This document shows positions 12,061 to 23,260 of a DNA stretch of 64,000 bases, one piece after another. Source of the DNA: Brachynemurus nebulosus (Eukaryota; Arthropoda; Insecta; Neuroptera; Myrmeleontidae); NCBI GenBank assembly GCA_035578155.1, contig JAPWDM010000011.1:18466185-18530184 (forward strand), given 5' to 3'. Each line of letters opens with the position of its first letter. Position 1 is the stretch's first letter. The notes beneath the pieces were generated by a model. It was not told where the DNA came from and did no database searches. It saw only the letters and a program-made list of their open reading frames with translations. The translations under genes were made by a program, and so were the position numbers.

Positions 12061-14084
12061 TAATCAGAAAACAGAATGGTAAATGTACCTTACTAATGAG
12101 TAATGCGATTTTCATTCTATAATATTTTTATTAACATATTTGAATCATATAGTTTACACCTAAATAACACCTAAAATGCATCTACTTTATATCTTGATTT
12201 TTTTTCTAAATTTTTGTTTTGGGGTCGGACGCCTAGCTTGATTGAAATTGGTAACGCCAATCTTAAACAGTGGAAAAGCAAACAATTGTTTAATGAATAT
12301 AATTCAGTGGAACAAATTTCGGTCCTTGTAGGTTTATTAAGATCTTCCTAATATTTTGTTCAGTTGTATTAAATAGTGTTTGCAACCAAAACAGACAATA
12401 TTTATTGAATTAATTAAGGAAAATTGAACTACTGTTCGAACTGTATAATCTGTAACTGTTTAACCGCACCATTATGTAACAGTATAGCAAATATTGTTCA
12501 ATTATTATCAACCTACACACTTTATTTATCATCATTTCAATTATGTAGGTAGTTTATGGTAAAACAAACATTTAGACGAGTATTGTAACCTTCAAAGAAA
12601 TATCGATGAATTTTGTTAACGTAGTTGCTCCGAGATACTCAGGTACAAAAGTATATCTCAGCGCCAGCGATAAAATTTTCTTTTATCAAAAATTAAATAA
12701 TATATTAATATTCTTCAGTTATTATATTTGTGTATCACTTGTTTTCTTCAATTTCCGCGCGCTTATGTTGTAGCAATGTAAAAGCATTGTTGAAGAGCAT
12801 TGTAAAAACGTTGTAAAATGATGTTTATAAATTATATTTCAAAAACGGCGTAGTGAGTAAATTTATTTCTTATTAAATATGGTTTGTAACTTTGTATTTT
12901 ATAACATATTAAATTTTTATCAAATTCCTTTGACCGTTTTCATTTTATTAAAAAAAGTTTGACCATAAGAGCTCGTGCTAAAATTACAAAACTTTGAAAT
13001 CGTTTTTCTCAAAATTGGGGTAATCAATTTTAATCGGAATAGGCTCGTATTATTGGTATTGAATTAATTAAGTATCTAGAGAAGTTTCGTTAAAATCCTT
13101 TGAAAAAATCGTTTTATCGACCAACTACCTTAAATTAACACTTTACGGTCCGCGTTCATAGAATCTGTGAATAGGCAAAACGACTGTAGAGGCCGATGGC
13201 GATCAGTGATCACACATGTGTGCGATCTTATCGTAAACAGGTATTAACTCACAACAAACACACTCTCTGTGTGTTGGTTTTTGTAAACATTTATAGAAGA
13301 ATATCATAACACTTAAAACTATCATTTTGTAATATCTTTTTTTTGTAATTGTATTGAAATGCGAACATGCAATAAAAGTTGATTGTGTTTTTTTATATTT
13401 TTTTATCATTATCAATGTGTTTATCTGGTATTGTTTTTATTATATAATATTATATTATATAAATGTGTATGTGTTGAATCATTTCGTGAATTTATTTGTA
13501 GTTTTTTTTTTTTTTTTTAAATTCTTTAAAAATATTGCTCACCTTTGAGGAAGTTAACTATGAAAGTGCCCGGACTGTATAGTGTTAATACCAACGTTGT
13601 CTTTATTATAAATTATTCTGAAAATAGAACAGTTTTGAAACCACTGTTCGAAAGCCATGCAGTGAATAATCGAAATGAATAATTTAATCATATATACGCC
13701 TTCTCTCGTATTGTTTTTGTGCACAACTGATAGTAATCTTAACAACACTGAATTTTTTACGATGTTCTATACATTTACAATATATTTCGAATGTAAAAAC
13801 GTTTGGTCTGGATAATTTTCAATTTATGAAACATAGAGCAACTTTTACTCTACATAATATATGCACATTTTCATTACTTAACATACTATGTACTACTGCA
13901 TTGTTTGCAAGATTTAATCTTTAAAAAGTTTTAGTAACTAAAATTGTTAATCTTTATATACTAAATTAATGCAGTTTTTTGAATGTTTAAAAGTTTCTCT
14001 TACTTTTCATATCTTCAAGAACGGTAGTACAGTAAAAGTTCTCAATGTACCACAGAGGACAGAGGTACAGTACGTATCTCTCCA
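12061..14084. other. AT-rich non-coding DNA
   Basis: No gene, RNA gene or bounded element recognised. Several 64-70 codon frames at 13203-13748 overlap on both strands and look like chance. Confidence 0.55.
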
Positions 14085-14440
14085 CTACTGGAATCAGTGT
14101 AACCAGTAAGAGATAGAAAATATGTTACATACGTGCACGGTGTTTACTTTGTATTGGCGCGCTACACTGTGTATGTGTGTGTAATCGAAATAGAGGTGGC
14201 AGTCACGTGACCCTTCTTCGCATACATCTGTGTGATACCTAAACGCTGCGTGTGGGGGTTCTACAGTGCTAACAACAATCAAATCCATTGTTGTTTGACT
14301 GACCTACACTGGGTGAATACCAGTGAGGCACTGACTACCTACGAGCCTAAGGTACACAAAAATGCCCACTGCAGATTTTATGATAGAGATAGTTGCTGTG
14401 TCTCCATTACTCCAAGCAATGCACCGACTACCGGAACGGC
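14085..14440 (-). repeat. dispersed repeat family S, copy 1
   Basis: On the minus strand the block contains ACAAAGTAAACACCGTGCACGTAT-like text and AGTCAGTCAAACAACAAT, both also found on the plus strand at 46373-46395 and 46858-46882. It is less AT-rich than its surroundings. It has no clear termini and no coding remnant, and could be part of a diverged retroelement. Confidence 0.5.
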
Positions 14441-14965
14441 GGAGAAGAGGGTTTAATAAAAAGTAATAGGGAAGGGTGAAACAACAACATAGAACCACTT
14501 TTTTGTCTTTATTAAACCAATGCAGTTATACTTACTTCCACCATTTACTTACGACTAGATACGACAAACCGAACGTAGATACTTGCTTACGATTGGTGCG
14601 TTCAGGTAGCGTAATAGTGGGGGTACCACGTCTTGGCCCACCTTCCCTTCCCTTCACTCTTCAAAAATATGATAAAATAAATAAAATAATGACAATGACT
14701 TTGTGAACATCGACTTGAAGAGCACCTTGTTCCAATTCTTAATCCGCAGAAATGGCGAGCAGAGGTAGGAACGAGAAATTTAATTGCGCGACATTGAGAA
14801 CTGGTACTGTAGAAATATCAGTAAGCATATTTCTTTTTTCTAATCCCTTAAATCCGCTGTTTAAAATAATAATCAGTTTTAAATAAGTTTCATTCTTAAA
14901 GGATATAAAATTTTTCTTCTGTATATTACTAAATTTGATGTAACAACTTACTCGAATTTTTATAA
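14441..14965. other. non-coding DNA
   Basis: No gene recognised. Contains a CCTTCCCTTCCCTTC run near 14641. Confidence 0.5.
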
Positions 14966-15150
14966 ACTGAAAATGATTCATTCAATAAGAATGCACGTAC
15001 GTTTATGTATCAGACACGCTCGTAATATAGCTGTCTCTCACAAAATCTACTATCTTATATATTGAAAAAGGATAGTAGAAAATATAATAACTTTTATATG
15101 TGACAAAATTTCATTTTTACATTCTTAAGGTATGAATCATTTTCATTTAA
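14966..15150. mobile_element. MITE with AAAATGATTCAT ends, copy 1
   Basis: Inverted ends read AAAATGATTCATTC on the left and ATGAATCATTTTCATTT on the right. Its reverse complement matches 27836-28022 over most of its length, including ATGTAAAAATGAAATTTTGTC and CTATCCTTTTTCAATATAT. It has no coding capacity. Confidence 0.7.
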
Positions 15151-16634
15151 TATAAATTTGCTTATAGTTAGTTTTCAATATATTTATATTTTTTAGAATA
15201 CATTCGGAAAAAATATAAATCTAAAGTAACCTAAAACCTAAACAAAAAAGTGCTATTATCGGACGGGGATCGTACTGATTTCTTAAATTTTGTCATAAAG
15301 TACCAAGGACTTTTATTAGAGATACTTCAGATACTTACACATTTACTTGAAAAATTGTAATATATTTGCGAAAATCTCCGATTCTAGTCATCAAAAAAAA
15401 TTATACTACTATGTGGAAACGTAAAAAAGATGTAAAATATTCCCTGAAGAAATCGTTAGAAGTCATCGTCTGTATTATATTTTGTACAAGTGTTCATATT
15501 ACGCAAAAAGTGCTAAATATTACGCAATTAGTGAAAAATTTAATTTTGTAAAGATTTAAGATTTAAAAAAATGCCAATATCAGTTTATCGTATGTACATA
15601 TCCAGTATTACCTTCTTTGTGGTTCAGTGTCAAAGTAACAAAATTCTTTAATTATTATTTCCGTGTAAACAAAGGTAGATATGGCTAATTGGCTTCTATT
15701 GTTTTCCAACTAAATTAAACATTACTTTTTACGTTCTTATGTAAAAATTTTATGCTTGCGTCATTCTATCAAGATGTTATTGATGTAGCAAAAAATTATA
15801 AAGTAACTAACTGCTTATAATATCTTTGATTTTTTCCTGTTACACTAAAATTAAAGCTAGGGTAACAATTAAATTTTTAAAAAATTTTTACGCTTTTTAG
15901 GCATTTCGAAAATTACGTATTTTGTAACACTAATTTTTACAGTGTAATGAAACTACAAAAAAGTCATCTAATGTGAAAATAGTAGCCTTTAATAATTATA
16001 TTTAATAATGTGTCATGGACTACGACAGTACGGAAGTTGCTTTTTAATAGTCGCGACACACCCCTGTATCATTCAATTCATTTGATTCATTTTAATAAAT
16101 TTAATTAAACATTCATTTACTTTGAGTTCATTCGTCCCTAAACGCATACTTTTTCCTTTGTTCCTTCAGTACTTTTTGAATACCAGTTGATTTAAATTTT
16201 TTAAATCAGCAGAACTGTCAAAGACCAGAGTACCAATATTTTAATTAAAAGTCGTTATCAAATAAACTGAGTCTTAACTTATTAGGGCAAAAAAATCGTA
16301 CGCTAAGACTGCCAGTCAAATTAGCTCCCCTATTCTTCAGGACTTAGTACCCCTGTTCAGCTAGAACATACAAACAACCTCTCTAAAAATATTACGTGAA
16401 AAATTAAAACTAATAGGTGTAATAAGCGATGGAAATTGTAATACGAGTACACGGATTTAAAATATTTAAAACACTAGCTACAAATGCTGCAAAATATAAA
16501 ATTTAGAAATCTAATTATTTTGTAAAAAAAAAAAAAAATAATAATGGATTAAACAGTACCGAAAAATTAAGTCAAGAAACCACAACAGATAAGTCAGGGG
16601 AATTTGCCGTTACTCTTATATGGCAACTGTGATT
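15151..16634. other. AT-rich non-coding DNA
   Basis: Nothing recognised apart from an A-run at about 16525. Confidence 0.55.
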
Positions 16635-16822
16635 AGGGCTGTGGAAAGAAATGGCGGGCCCCAGGAGTAAGCTACTTTTTTCTTAACATCTTTGTCCAAA
16701 AAAATAAGTGACGAGCAAAAAGAGCCATTCTACTTTTCTCCGAGCCCCCTATCAGTAACTACGGAAACCCCAACTCTCCTGGGGCTGCAACCTCGGCGAC
16801 CCCACCCTCTCGTCGAGCCTGA
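16635..16822. mobile_element. probable hAT-type MITE
   Basis: A GC-richer 188-bp block starting AGGGCTGTGG and ending GAGCCTGA, flanked by CTGTGATT (16627-16634) and CTGCGATT (16823-16830), an 8-bp duplication with one mismatch. The terminal match is short and imperfect, so the boundaries may be off by a few bases. Confidence 0.6.
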
Positions 16823-16832
16823 CTGCGATTAA

Positions 16833-17220
16833 GGCCGGCCGCGTACATTCCGGTTGTAACCGGGCCGGTCAACCGGTCGCATTAGCGCATACGTGCCGAT
16901 GATTGAATTCTTAAAAAAATATGTCAGTTTTATTTGACAGTTCGGTATTGTTGTAACGATTGCATTATTATCGATTTCATGAAATAAAATGGACGACGAC
17001 GTATTAATGTTTCTGACATGTTTTATTCGTTTATTTGATGTGTTTCCTCTGTTTTTGACTGCCCGGTCCGGGCGTGGCCGGTTACATTCTGAACGGCCGT
17101 TCTGACCGGTAAGAATAAGAAAAGTGTGCGGTAGTAAATGGAGTTACTATGTTACATGCACCTTCAGGTACCCGGACCGGGCGCCCGGCCCAGTTAAAAC
17201 CGGAATGTATGCGGCCGGCC
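16833..17220. mobile_element. PIF/Harbinger-type MITE
   Basis: TAA (16830-16832), then GGCCGGCCGCGTACATTCCG; the right end is CGGAATGTATGCGGCCGGCC, then TAA (17221-17223). TIRs continue for about 37 bp through a (T/C)AACCGGGCCGG-like block. A 3-bp TWA duplication is characteristic of PIF/Harbinger. The element is strikingly GC-rich at its ends against an AT-rich background. A short in-frame start (MDDDVLMFLTCF) at 16990 could be a transposase or Myb-protein relic, but it is too short to assign. Confidence 0.8.
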
Positions 17221-17223
17221 TAA

Positions 17224-17770
17224 AATTGTTAAACAACCATCCGTAGTTGTGGAAAATGAGAGTGCTATTTTAACAGAGTTGTTTGAAAGGTCACTCAGAA
17301 ATGTATTTATTTATCACTTCTGTAAACAGACTATATGGCTTACATTTTTCTTTCTTAATTAGTGATTTATGCTTCTGTAAAGTCTTAATTTCATTGATGT
17401 ACATGTGGTTTCTTCTCCAGTACTCAAGTTCCTTTTATTCATTGTAAATTTATAATTTATAAACTCTTAAGTAAAGGAAATCTTGGAGGAAGTTGAATCT
17501 GAAGAAACGATAAGGATAGTAAACCGTAAAAAATGTATTTAAATGCCCTATATTTTATCTAGAAAGCTGTGAAAAGCTCTAACCACTGAAGAACCCTGAC
17601 TTAATGTATGTCCAACACACACTTCACAAATTTTTATTTAATACGACATTATAAATATTTGGCATATGTTAATGAACGTTTTACAGAATAAATGATATGA
17701 CAATTTTTTTTTTTTTTGGCATTGAAAATTACTCATCGACTAATGACTTCGTCTCGTTAAAAATACGTAG
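17224..17770. other. non-coding with one dispersed repeat
   Basis: Positions 17538-17640 hold a member of the CCCTGACTTAATG dispersed family (also at 560, 3828, 23695). Otherwise AT-rich without recognisable content. Confidence 0.5.
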
Positions 17771-18427
17771 GCATATCGCGCGTTTTCTGTCTCTAACTCG
17801 TATATCAAAAATCACAGTTTTCAGGAAACACAAAAAACATATTAAATACTGTATTTTCATCACTATGAATTTAAGATTTATGTATGTTACACTTTTTGAT
17901 GTTTGCTACCTATGTAGACATGAAGCAGACATTTAAATATTTTAAATTACAAGCTATCGATGTTTTTACTAAATACGAGTTTGCTGTCCACTTTTTTTTT
18001 TAATATACGAGTTTGTAAAATTAATCGATTTTTTTTTTTTTACATATTCCGATAGTCTAACCAATAACTTAAATTTTAAACGCGTTTTTCTCGAAACTAC
18101 ATTTTTTCTGATAGTTTTCTGACAAAACCTGGTATATGGTATACGAGTTTGTGTAAAATTATTTTTTGAAATAGTAACATTTTTATCAGCATACCCAAGT
18201 ATACCATATACACAAACTCGTATACCATATACCAGGTTTTGTCAGAAAACTAAATTTAGTTCATGTGGTACAAGTTTGTTTTAAATTGAATAATTATTTT
18301 CCCATTAACTATTTTGCAATATTTCTTAGTGCATCACATGGGGAAGTGGATTATGTACATGTATGACTTTCTAACTCAAAACCGTCAAAAAACCTTATAC
18401 GAGGTTGAGACAGAAAACGCGCGATAT
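17771..18427. mobile_element. inverted-repeat element with 33-bp arms
   Basis: Left arm 17771-17804 (ATCGCGCGTTTTCTGTCTC) and right arm 18395-18427 (GAGACAGAAAACGCGCGAT) are inverted. The interior repeats ATACGAGTTTG at 17976, 18006 and 18141 and holds a 43-bp perfect hairpin. True ends and TSD are unresolved. Confidence 0.5.
18113..18251. repeat. hairpin, 43-bp perfect arms
   Basis: Arms 18113-18155 and 18209-18251 are exact reverse complements (starting AGTTTTCTGACAAAACC), with a 53-base spacer. Confidence 0.9.
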
Positions 18428-18429
18428 AC

Positions 18430-19299
18430 ATGTGTAATACGTATGAGCACAGCGAGCAAATACGCAGTGGTGAGGATAAATGAAAGTGAAAAAAATAACG
18501 CAAGTTGTCAAACTTGTGCCAATAATGTGCCAATATGTAAATATTTTTGTTATTTAAAGCACGTTCATATAATATTCGTATAAGTATATTAATTCTGCAA
18601 TGATTTGTATGTCATGGTCTGTTTATATTTTCACTTGAGAACAGCACACAACAAAACAAATGAACTTTGTAGGTCAGCGACTCTCTAACAGTTTTTTTTC
18701 TACTTCGAAACTAAACTAAATTTGTACGTATAAGGTTTTTATATGTGATTGTGATTTCTGCAATGATAATACACATGCTTACGCCACCTATTTATAGAGA
18801 TTTATTATAGTACGAGCATTTTCAGTTGGTGGATGATGTTTATGGCAAAAGAAATTAGAAGAGTTGATTTTTTTTTTTGACATTTCAACTTTTGACTTGA
18901 CAACTTTTTATTCTCGATGATGATTCACGAACAAAAAATTCTGAGCGATTTGAGAAATTCTATATATTTTAAGCATACTTAGAACTTAAAAGGAATGGTG
19001 TTTTTAAAAAAACGAGTAAAATACAGTTTTTTACAAATATTTTACAACCGATTTTACAAAAGATAGGGAATTTTTTCACTTATTGTTAGTCAATATTTTT
19101 ACCGTTTTTTGCTTAAGTACAAACAACTCTTACAATAATGATCGTACAAAAGCTTTTAAATAAAATTTAAAAGTACGCTCCAAAAAAGTATATGACACAC
19201 ACTTTATTCCAGAAAATTTTCTGCACCTAGTGCACAACTTTGAATTGTGAAAATCATTTTAATTTTTTTTTTTTGGTGTTTGTCTTTTAAAAAAAGTAT
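18430..19299. other. AT-rich non-coding DNA
   Basis: No gene recognised. Confidence 0.55.
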
Positions 19300-19301
19300 T
19301 A

Positions 19302-19531
19302 GGGTAAAAGCCCCCTTTGTGGAACGGTATCTAATTATGAACATTTACGTATTAATAAAGTTATTTCTGAAAGAAACGTCTGATAACAAAAATTATTATT
19401 AATAGAATGATTGTTTTTCAATTTAAATTCACCTCGCATTTAAAGTTTCCTTACTTAATTAAAGAAATAAATATGTAAATGTCAAAACTGTTCCAGTATT
19501 AGATACCGTTCCACAAAGGGGGCTTTTACCC
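19302..19531. mobile_element. TA-target MITE, 32-bp TIRs
   Basis: TA (19300-19301), then GGGTAAAAGCCCCCTTTGTG; the right end CACAAAGGGGGCTTTTACCC is followed by TA (19532-19533). It is a 230-bp relative of the element at 2452-3227, sharing CTGATAACAAAAATTATT and CACCTCGCATTTAA text. It is non-coding. Confidence 0.85.
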
Positions 19532-19955
19532 TATCCTGCAAAAAAAAAAAATAAATTCTGAATCTCAGCATCAAAAATAGACACTTTAAGCTTTTCCAAA
19601 AATACTTTTTTCAAAATCATTATCGAACTATTTTTGATTGAAAAGGAAAGGTATAGTGTCAGTTCCTGATTTTGATGAAACTGGTATATTTTGCCTGTAG
19701 GTACTTGTGTGGTACATTGTGTGAAATATCAAAACATATTTACCCTATTTCAAATTTTACCCTCAATTTTATCTAAATAATTCCTTCAGTAGGTCCCTGA
19801 ATCAATAGAAAGCTCTTTGAAGATAAAGTGTTGTGTCAGTTTAAAATTTTCCTTTGTAGTTTTCGAATAATTAAGCAAAATCTAAATTTTACGCCTTAAA
19901 TGGTCACAGTGGTAGATAAAAAAATGCGGGGGGTGGCCTGTATTACATATATTAT

Positions 19956-20632
19956 AAGGTGACCAGATTTGTAAAGAGTCAAAACGGGACGGCCGACCTT
20001 ACCGGGAGTTTGGGGGAAGTACCTACCTCCATGAGAAAAGGGGCGGTCCGAGGGTCCTCCCCCGGAAAATTTTTGAAAATTTAAGTCAATATTGGTGTTT
20101 TTAAAGTCATTTAGAGTGCTAATTTTTCTTTCTACCATAAAATTAATTTGGTGGTGGATGATTCCACCACCACTGTAGCATGAGTCCTATGATAATGAAA
20201 CGATAAATATTGGATAAAATAATTTGTGTTAGCAGTAGAAAGATAGAGAAACGAAAGGATATTATCAAGGAAATCATAGTCAAACCTCTTACACCAGCAA
20301 GGGCGGATCCAGCCTGTTGAAAAAGGGGGGGGGGGGCTGCCTCTAATCCTAGGAGAAATTTTGGGGAATTGTGTGTTCTGAATTGTATGTTTAACTAAAA
20401 AAGTTACCTGTTGGGGGTCAAAGGTGGGGGGGGGGCTGCAGCCCCCACAGCCACCCCCCTGGATCCGCCTTTGTACACCAGTGATAATATAATATATAAT
20501 AGCGTATAGGTTCAAATATTGCCAAAACGGGACAAATGGGCGTCCCGAGAAGTTTGGTCGGGATTCGGGATACCAGGACATGTCTACGAAAAACGGCACT
20601 GTCCCGTTGAAAACAGGACGTCTGGTCACCTT
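19956..20632. mobile_element. GGTGACCAGA-ended element, class uncertain
   Basis: The ends are AAGGTGACCAGA and TCTGGTCACCTT, followed inward by AACGGGAC / GTCCCGTT motifs on the two sides. Flanks are AT dinucleotides, so the TSD cannot be read. The interior is disrupted by a 176-bp MITE at 20298-20473. Frames crossing here are proline/glycine-rich translations of the G/C runs, not proteins. Confidence 0.6.
20298..20473. mobile_element. hAT-type MITE, perfect 8-bp TSD
   Basis: It begins CAAGGGCGGATCCAGC and ends CTGGATCCGCCTTTG, with identical flanks TACACCAG at 20290-20297 and 20474-20481. The interior carries G12-type runs. It is inserted in the element at 19956-20632. Confidence 0.9.
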
Positions 20633-21664
20633 ATATATATACCAAGTTCCATCCAAATTAGGAATTGTCATCAGAAAACCTTTCCTTGTTTATATTGTCT
20701 TGAAAAAAGAACAACATTTTTCAAAATTTTCACGTCCTTTTAATTTTTTACCCAGTATAGTTATACAATATTAACCCAAAGTAAAGATGATAGGTAAATA
20801 TTCTAGTTTGCTGTGCTGCAATTTGTTGACACTTGTATCAATATTATTTCTCCAAAGTTTTGTGCCATAATATTCCTAATCTTACAATGCGTTCAACAAT
20901 TAATATACTGCGTCACTGTTGCTCCAAAGCGAGGATATATTAATATTACAAAATTATAAGTGGTGAAAGTGCTGGGAAGAGGCAAGTTTATACGCTTTTA
21001 TAAATTATTAGGTTATTATATAACTAATCGTATGTAAGTTATTTGAAAATTTTTAAATTATAATTATTAAACATGATAATTTTTAATAGAAAAGAAAATG
21101 GGAAGTTAGTGTCAATTTTTTTCGTGAAGTTTTATTCAATTAATTTTTACTATCGATGGTAGCCAACTTAGAATGTATAGGCTAGTTTTATTTTTTCTTT
21201 ATTATCAATTTATCACTCTCACAAACTACTTTTAGAGTGTATCATTATCACAATAGAAAACTCCTTTGTTACCGGAAATTCATGTCAACTTTTTTTTTTT
21301 TTAGATTTTTTTTTTTTTGCTATAAATATACTTACATTATACGTTTGATAACAAACTGTATCCGTTCTTCATCATTCTCTCTTTACTAAACAATATGAGG
21401 AACAAGGTCGTTGTTAATTAATGAATGTGCGATCAGTGAAATTATCTCTATACCGAATTATAACGACAATATTGTACTATGTGAATATAAATGATATCTA
21501 TTCATATTGCTTTAAATTCCGTATGTTAGGTTACATTTTTTTAGTCGAATTTTTCCTTGAAAAAATTAGACTTATACAGCCTATACAACAAGAACGGCGA
21601 GAGGCGAAAGTAGGGGCGCTATCCGTTTTCGGACCTGTAGAACACCATTTTGTAGAAAAAAGTG

Positions 21665-21667
<3 letters not shown>
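20633..21667. other. AT-rich non-coding DNA
   Basis: No gene recognised. A GC-richer 70-bp stretch (21590-21660) precedes the (TA)n tract but has no recognised identity. Confidence 0.5.

Positions 21668-21729
<62 letters not shown>
21668..21729. repeat. (TA)n microsatellite
   Basis: About 60 bp of uninterrupted alternating TA. Confidence 0.95.
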
Positions 21730-21733
<4 letters not shown>

Positions 21734-21748
21734 GTGATCGGAGCTATG

Positions 21749-21830
21749 TTTATTTATTTCTATTGCTTCTAGGATTGTATGAAGCAAAGGACAGAAGTTA
21801 ATATTCCTAGAAGCAATAGAAATAAATAAA
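21749..21830. repeat. 82-nt hairpin, pre-miRNA-sized
   Basis: Arms 21749-21774 (ending CTATTGCTTCTAGGA) and 21805-21830 (starting TCCTAGAAGCAATAG) pair perfectly over 26 bp with a 30-nt loop. The size is compatible with a miRNA precursor, but the perfect pairing and the neighbouring microsatellite make a tiny MITE equally likely. Confidence 0.6.
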
Positions 21831-22280
21831 AAAACCTTTTAAATAATTACACCGATATTTACAGTTCAACTTTATTTTCAATATTATAACTTATTTAAAT
21901 TTTAATTTCTGTTTAAAACTGTATTCACTGTAATGTTGTCTTTTTGTCATTTTCAAGTTCAATCTTTTGCCACGTGTTTGTTTGCCTCTTGTTACATGTA
22001 ATGTAATCTTGTTTTTCTTGATTTTTGGATTCTCCTATCACTCCCACCCTTTCCACTTCCACATCACAGACCACTCCTCCTTAATAAGTATAGGTAGATA
22101 AAATTAGTATATAAGGCATGTAACGAATGTAATATTTATTGTGCAGTGTTGTCAGACCTCCAGTTTTAGCAGGAGATCTGCTTTTTTAAATAATTTCCTG
22201 TTATTCTGTATTCTACTTGAATCTCCCGCTTTTTTTTTTTTAGTTCCCAATTTTCTGTTTAAGGTTTTCTTCGTTCTCAC

Positions 22281-22340
22281 CAAGGTCCATGGATGGAGAG
22301 GGGAGTACTTGATCGCCATAACCTCCATTTACGGACCTTG
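22281..22340. mobile_element. 60-bp hAT-like micro-MITE
   Basis: CAAGGTCCATGGATGG to CCATTTACGGACCTTG, flanked by identical 8-bp GTTCTCAC (22273-22280 and 22341-22348). The whole unit is only 60 bp. The TSD length fits hAT. Confidence 0.75.
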
Positions 22341-22579
22341 GTTCTCACCACATGTTTATTATCTCAATGTACACACACTACACTATTGCAAACGAATGTG
22401 ATATATACTATACATATACAAGTTATATGTTATTTTATATCAAGTTGGTAGAAATGGTCGAAAACATTTCAAGAATAACATTTATTCAAACAAGAAGCTA
22501 TACTAGATTGCTTTCCTGCATTAGGAAATTTCATAAATATATTTATTTAAACATATATTTATTTATGTATATTTATTTA

Positions 22580-22796
22580 CAGTATAGCATACCGATAATG
22601 GAAACATCATTTTTGGAAATTTTTTGAGAGCATCAAATTAGTCAACATCACTTTTGGAAAGTTGCATCAAAAATGTCAAGTATATAAATATTAAATACTT
22701 GACATTTTTGATGCAACTTTCCAAAAGTGATGTTGACTAATTTGATGCTTTCAAAAAATTTCCAAAACTGATGTTTGCATTATCGGTGCTATACTG
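22580..22796. mobile_element. palindromic MITE with CAGTATAGC ends
   Basis: The 217-bp unit is a near-perfect palindrome centred near 22688, starting CAGTATAGCA and ending TGCTATACTG. Both sides carry TATATTTATTTA (22568-22579 and 22797-22808), which is either a TA target within a local repeat or a 12-bp duplication. It would fold into one long hairpin if transcribed. Confidence 0.85.
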
Positions 22797-22807
22797 TATA
22801 TTTATTT

Positions 22808-23044
22808 ATGATGAGTAGTTCTGATGAAGAACCCCCTTGCAATACACCGAAAGTTTCAATAAAATATGATCAGAAATATAACAAACTCTGGGAATCTAAC
22901 CGATTGTATAAAAGTTGGTTATGTATGAGCAAAAAAGGGGCTTTTTATGCATATTGTAGAGCATGTGACAATGAGATAATATTAAAGTCTGGAAAACATC
23001 AATTAGATACATATGTACATATATCCGTTCATACTTTGAAATAG
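22808..23044 (+). pseudogene. hAT transposase N-terminal zinc-finger remnant
   Basis: A 78-codon frame starting at ATG 22808 (MMSSSDEEPP...). It carries an acidic start, then KYNKLWESNRLYKSWL, then YCRACDNEI with a C-x2-C pair and downstream histidines (HQLDTYVHISVH). This is the layout of the BED/TTF-type zinc finger that opens many insect hAT transposases and binds the element ends. It stops at 23042-23044. The catalytic RNase H-like fold and dimerisation domain are absent, so it cannot catalyse transposition, although a DNA-binding fragment could in principle be made. Confidence 0.65.
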
Positions 23045-23260
23045 CGATAGTTTAGATCTCCCGCTTTTTTCCTACGCCTACTGCTTTTTAGAGCTGCCAC
23101 CTACAGTTTTTTGGAAAAACTGTCTGACAACACTGTTATTGTGTTTGAAAATGAACTGACGGTTCGAAACAATATTGTCACAGTTTCAAAATAAAAGTGG
23201 TATTTTTGCGAAGTAAAATATTTGCTTATTATTTAGTAATAAATCTTTCTTTATTTTAAG

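Larger units (their letters stand above)
22144..23135 (+). mobile_element. hAT element, internally deleted, perfect TSD
   Basis: It begins CAGTGTTGTCAGAC and ends GTCTGACAACACTG, flanked by identical 8-bp TTATTGTG at 22136-22143 and 23136-23143. CAGTGTTG ends and 8-bp duplications define hAT. The 992-bp copy keeps only the N-terminal piece of the transposase (22808-23044) and has been hit twice, by a 60-bp MITE (22281-22340) and a palindromic MITE (22580-22796). Confidence 0.9.
22025..23260 (+). repeat. dispersed repeat split by a hAT insertion
   Basis: Segments 22025-22143 and 23144-23260 match 39280-39740 in reverse orientation, sharing AGTATAGGTAGATAAAATTA on one side and GAACTGACGGTTCGAAACAA on the other. 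In this copy the hAT at 22144-23135 lies between them. The 39-kb copy lacks the hAT but has about 200 bp of other sequence there. Confidence 0.65.

Noticed and set aside
20132..20671. 179-codon minus-strand frame, the longest in the window
   Set aside because: It crosses the border of a MITE with exact TSDs and is made of translated TIRs and G/C runs; no domain is recognisable.
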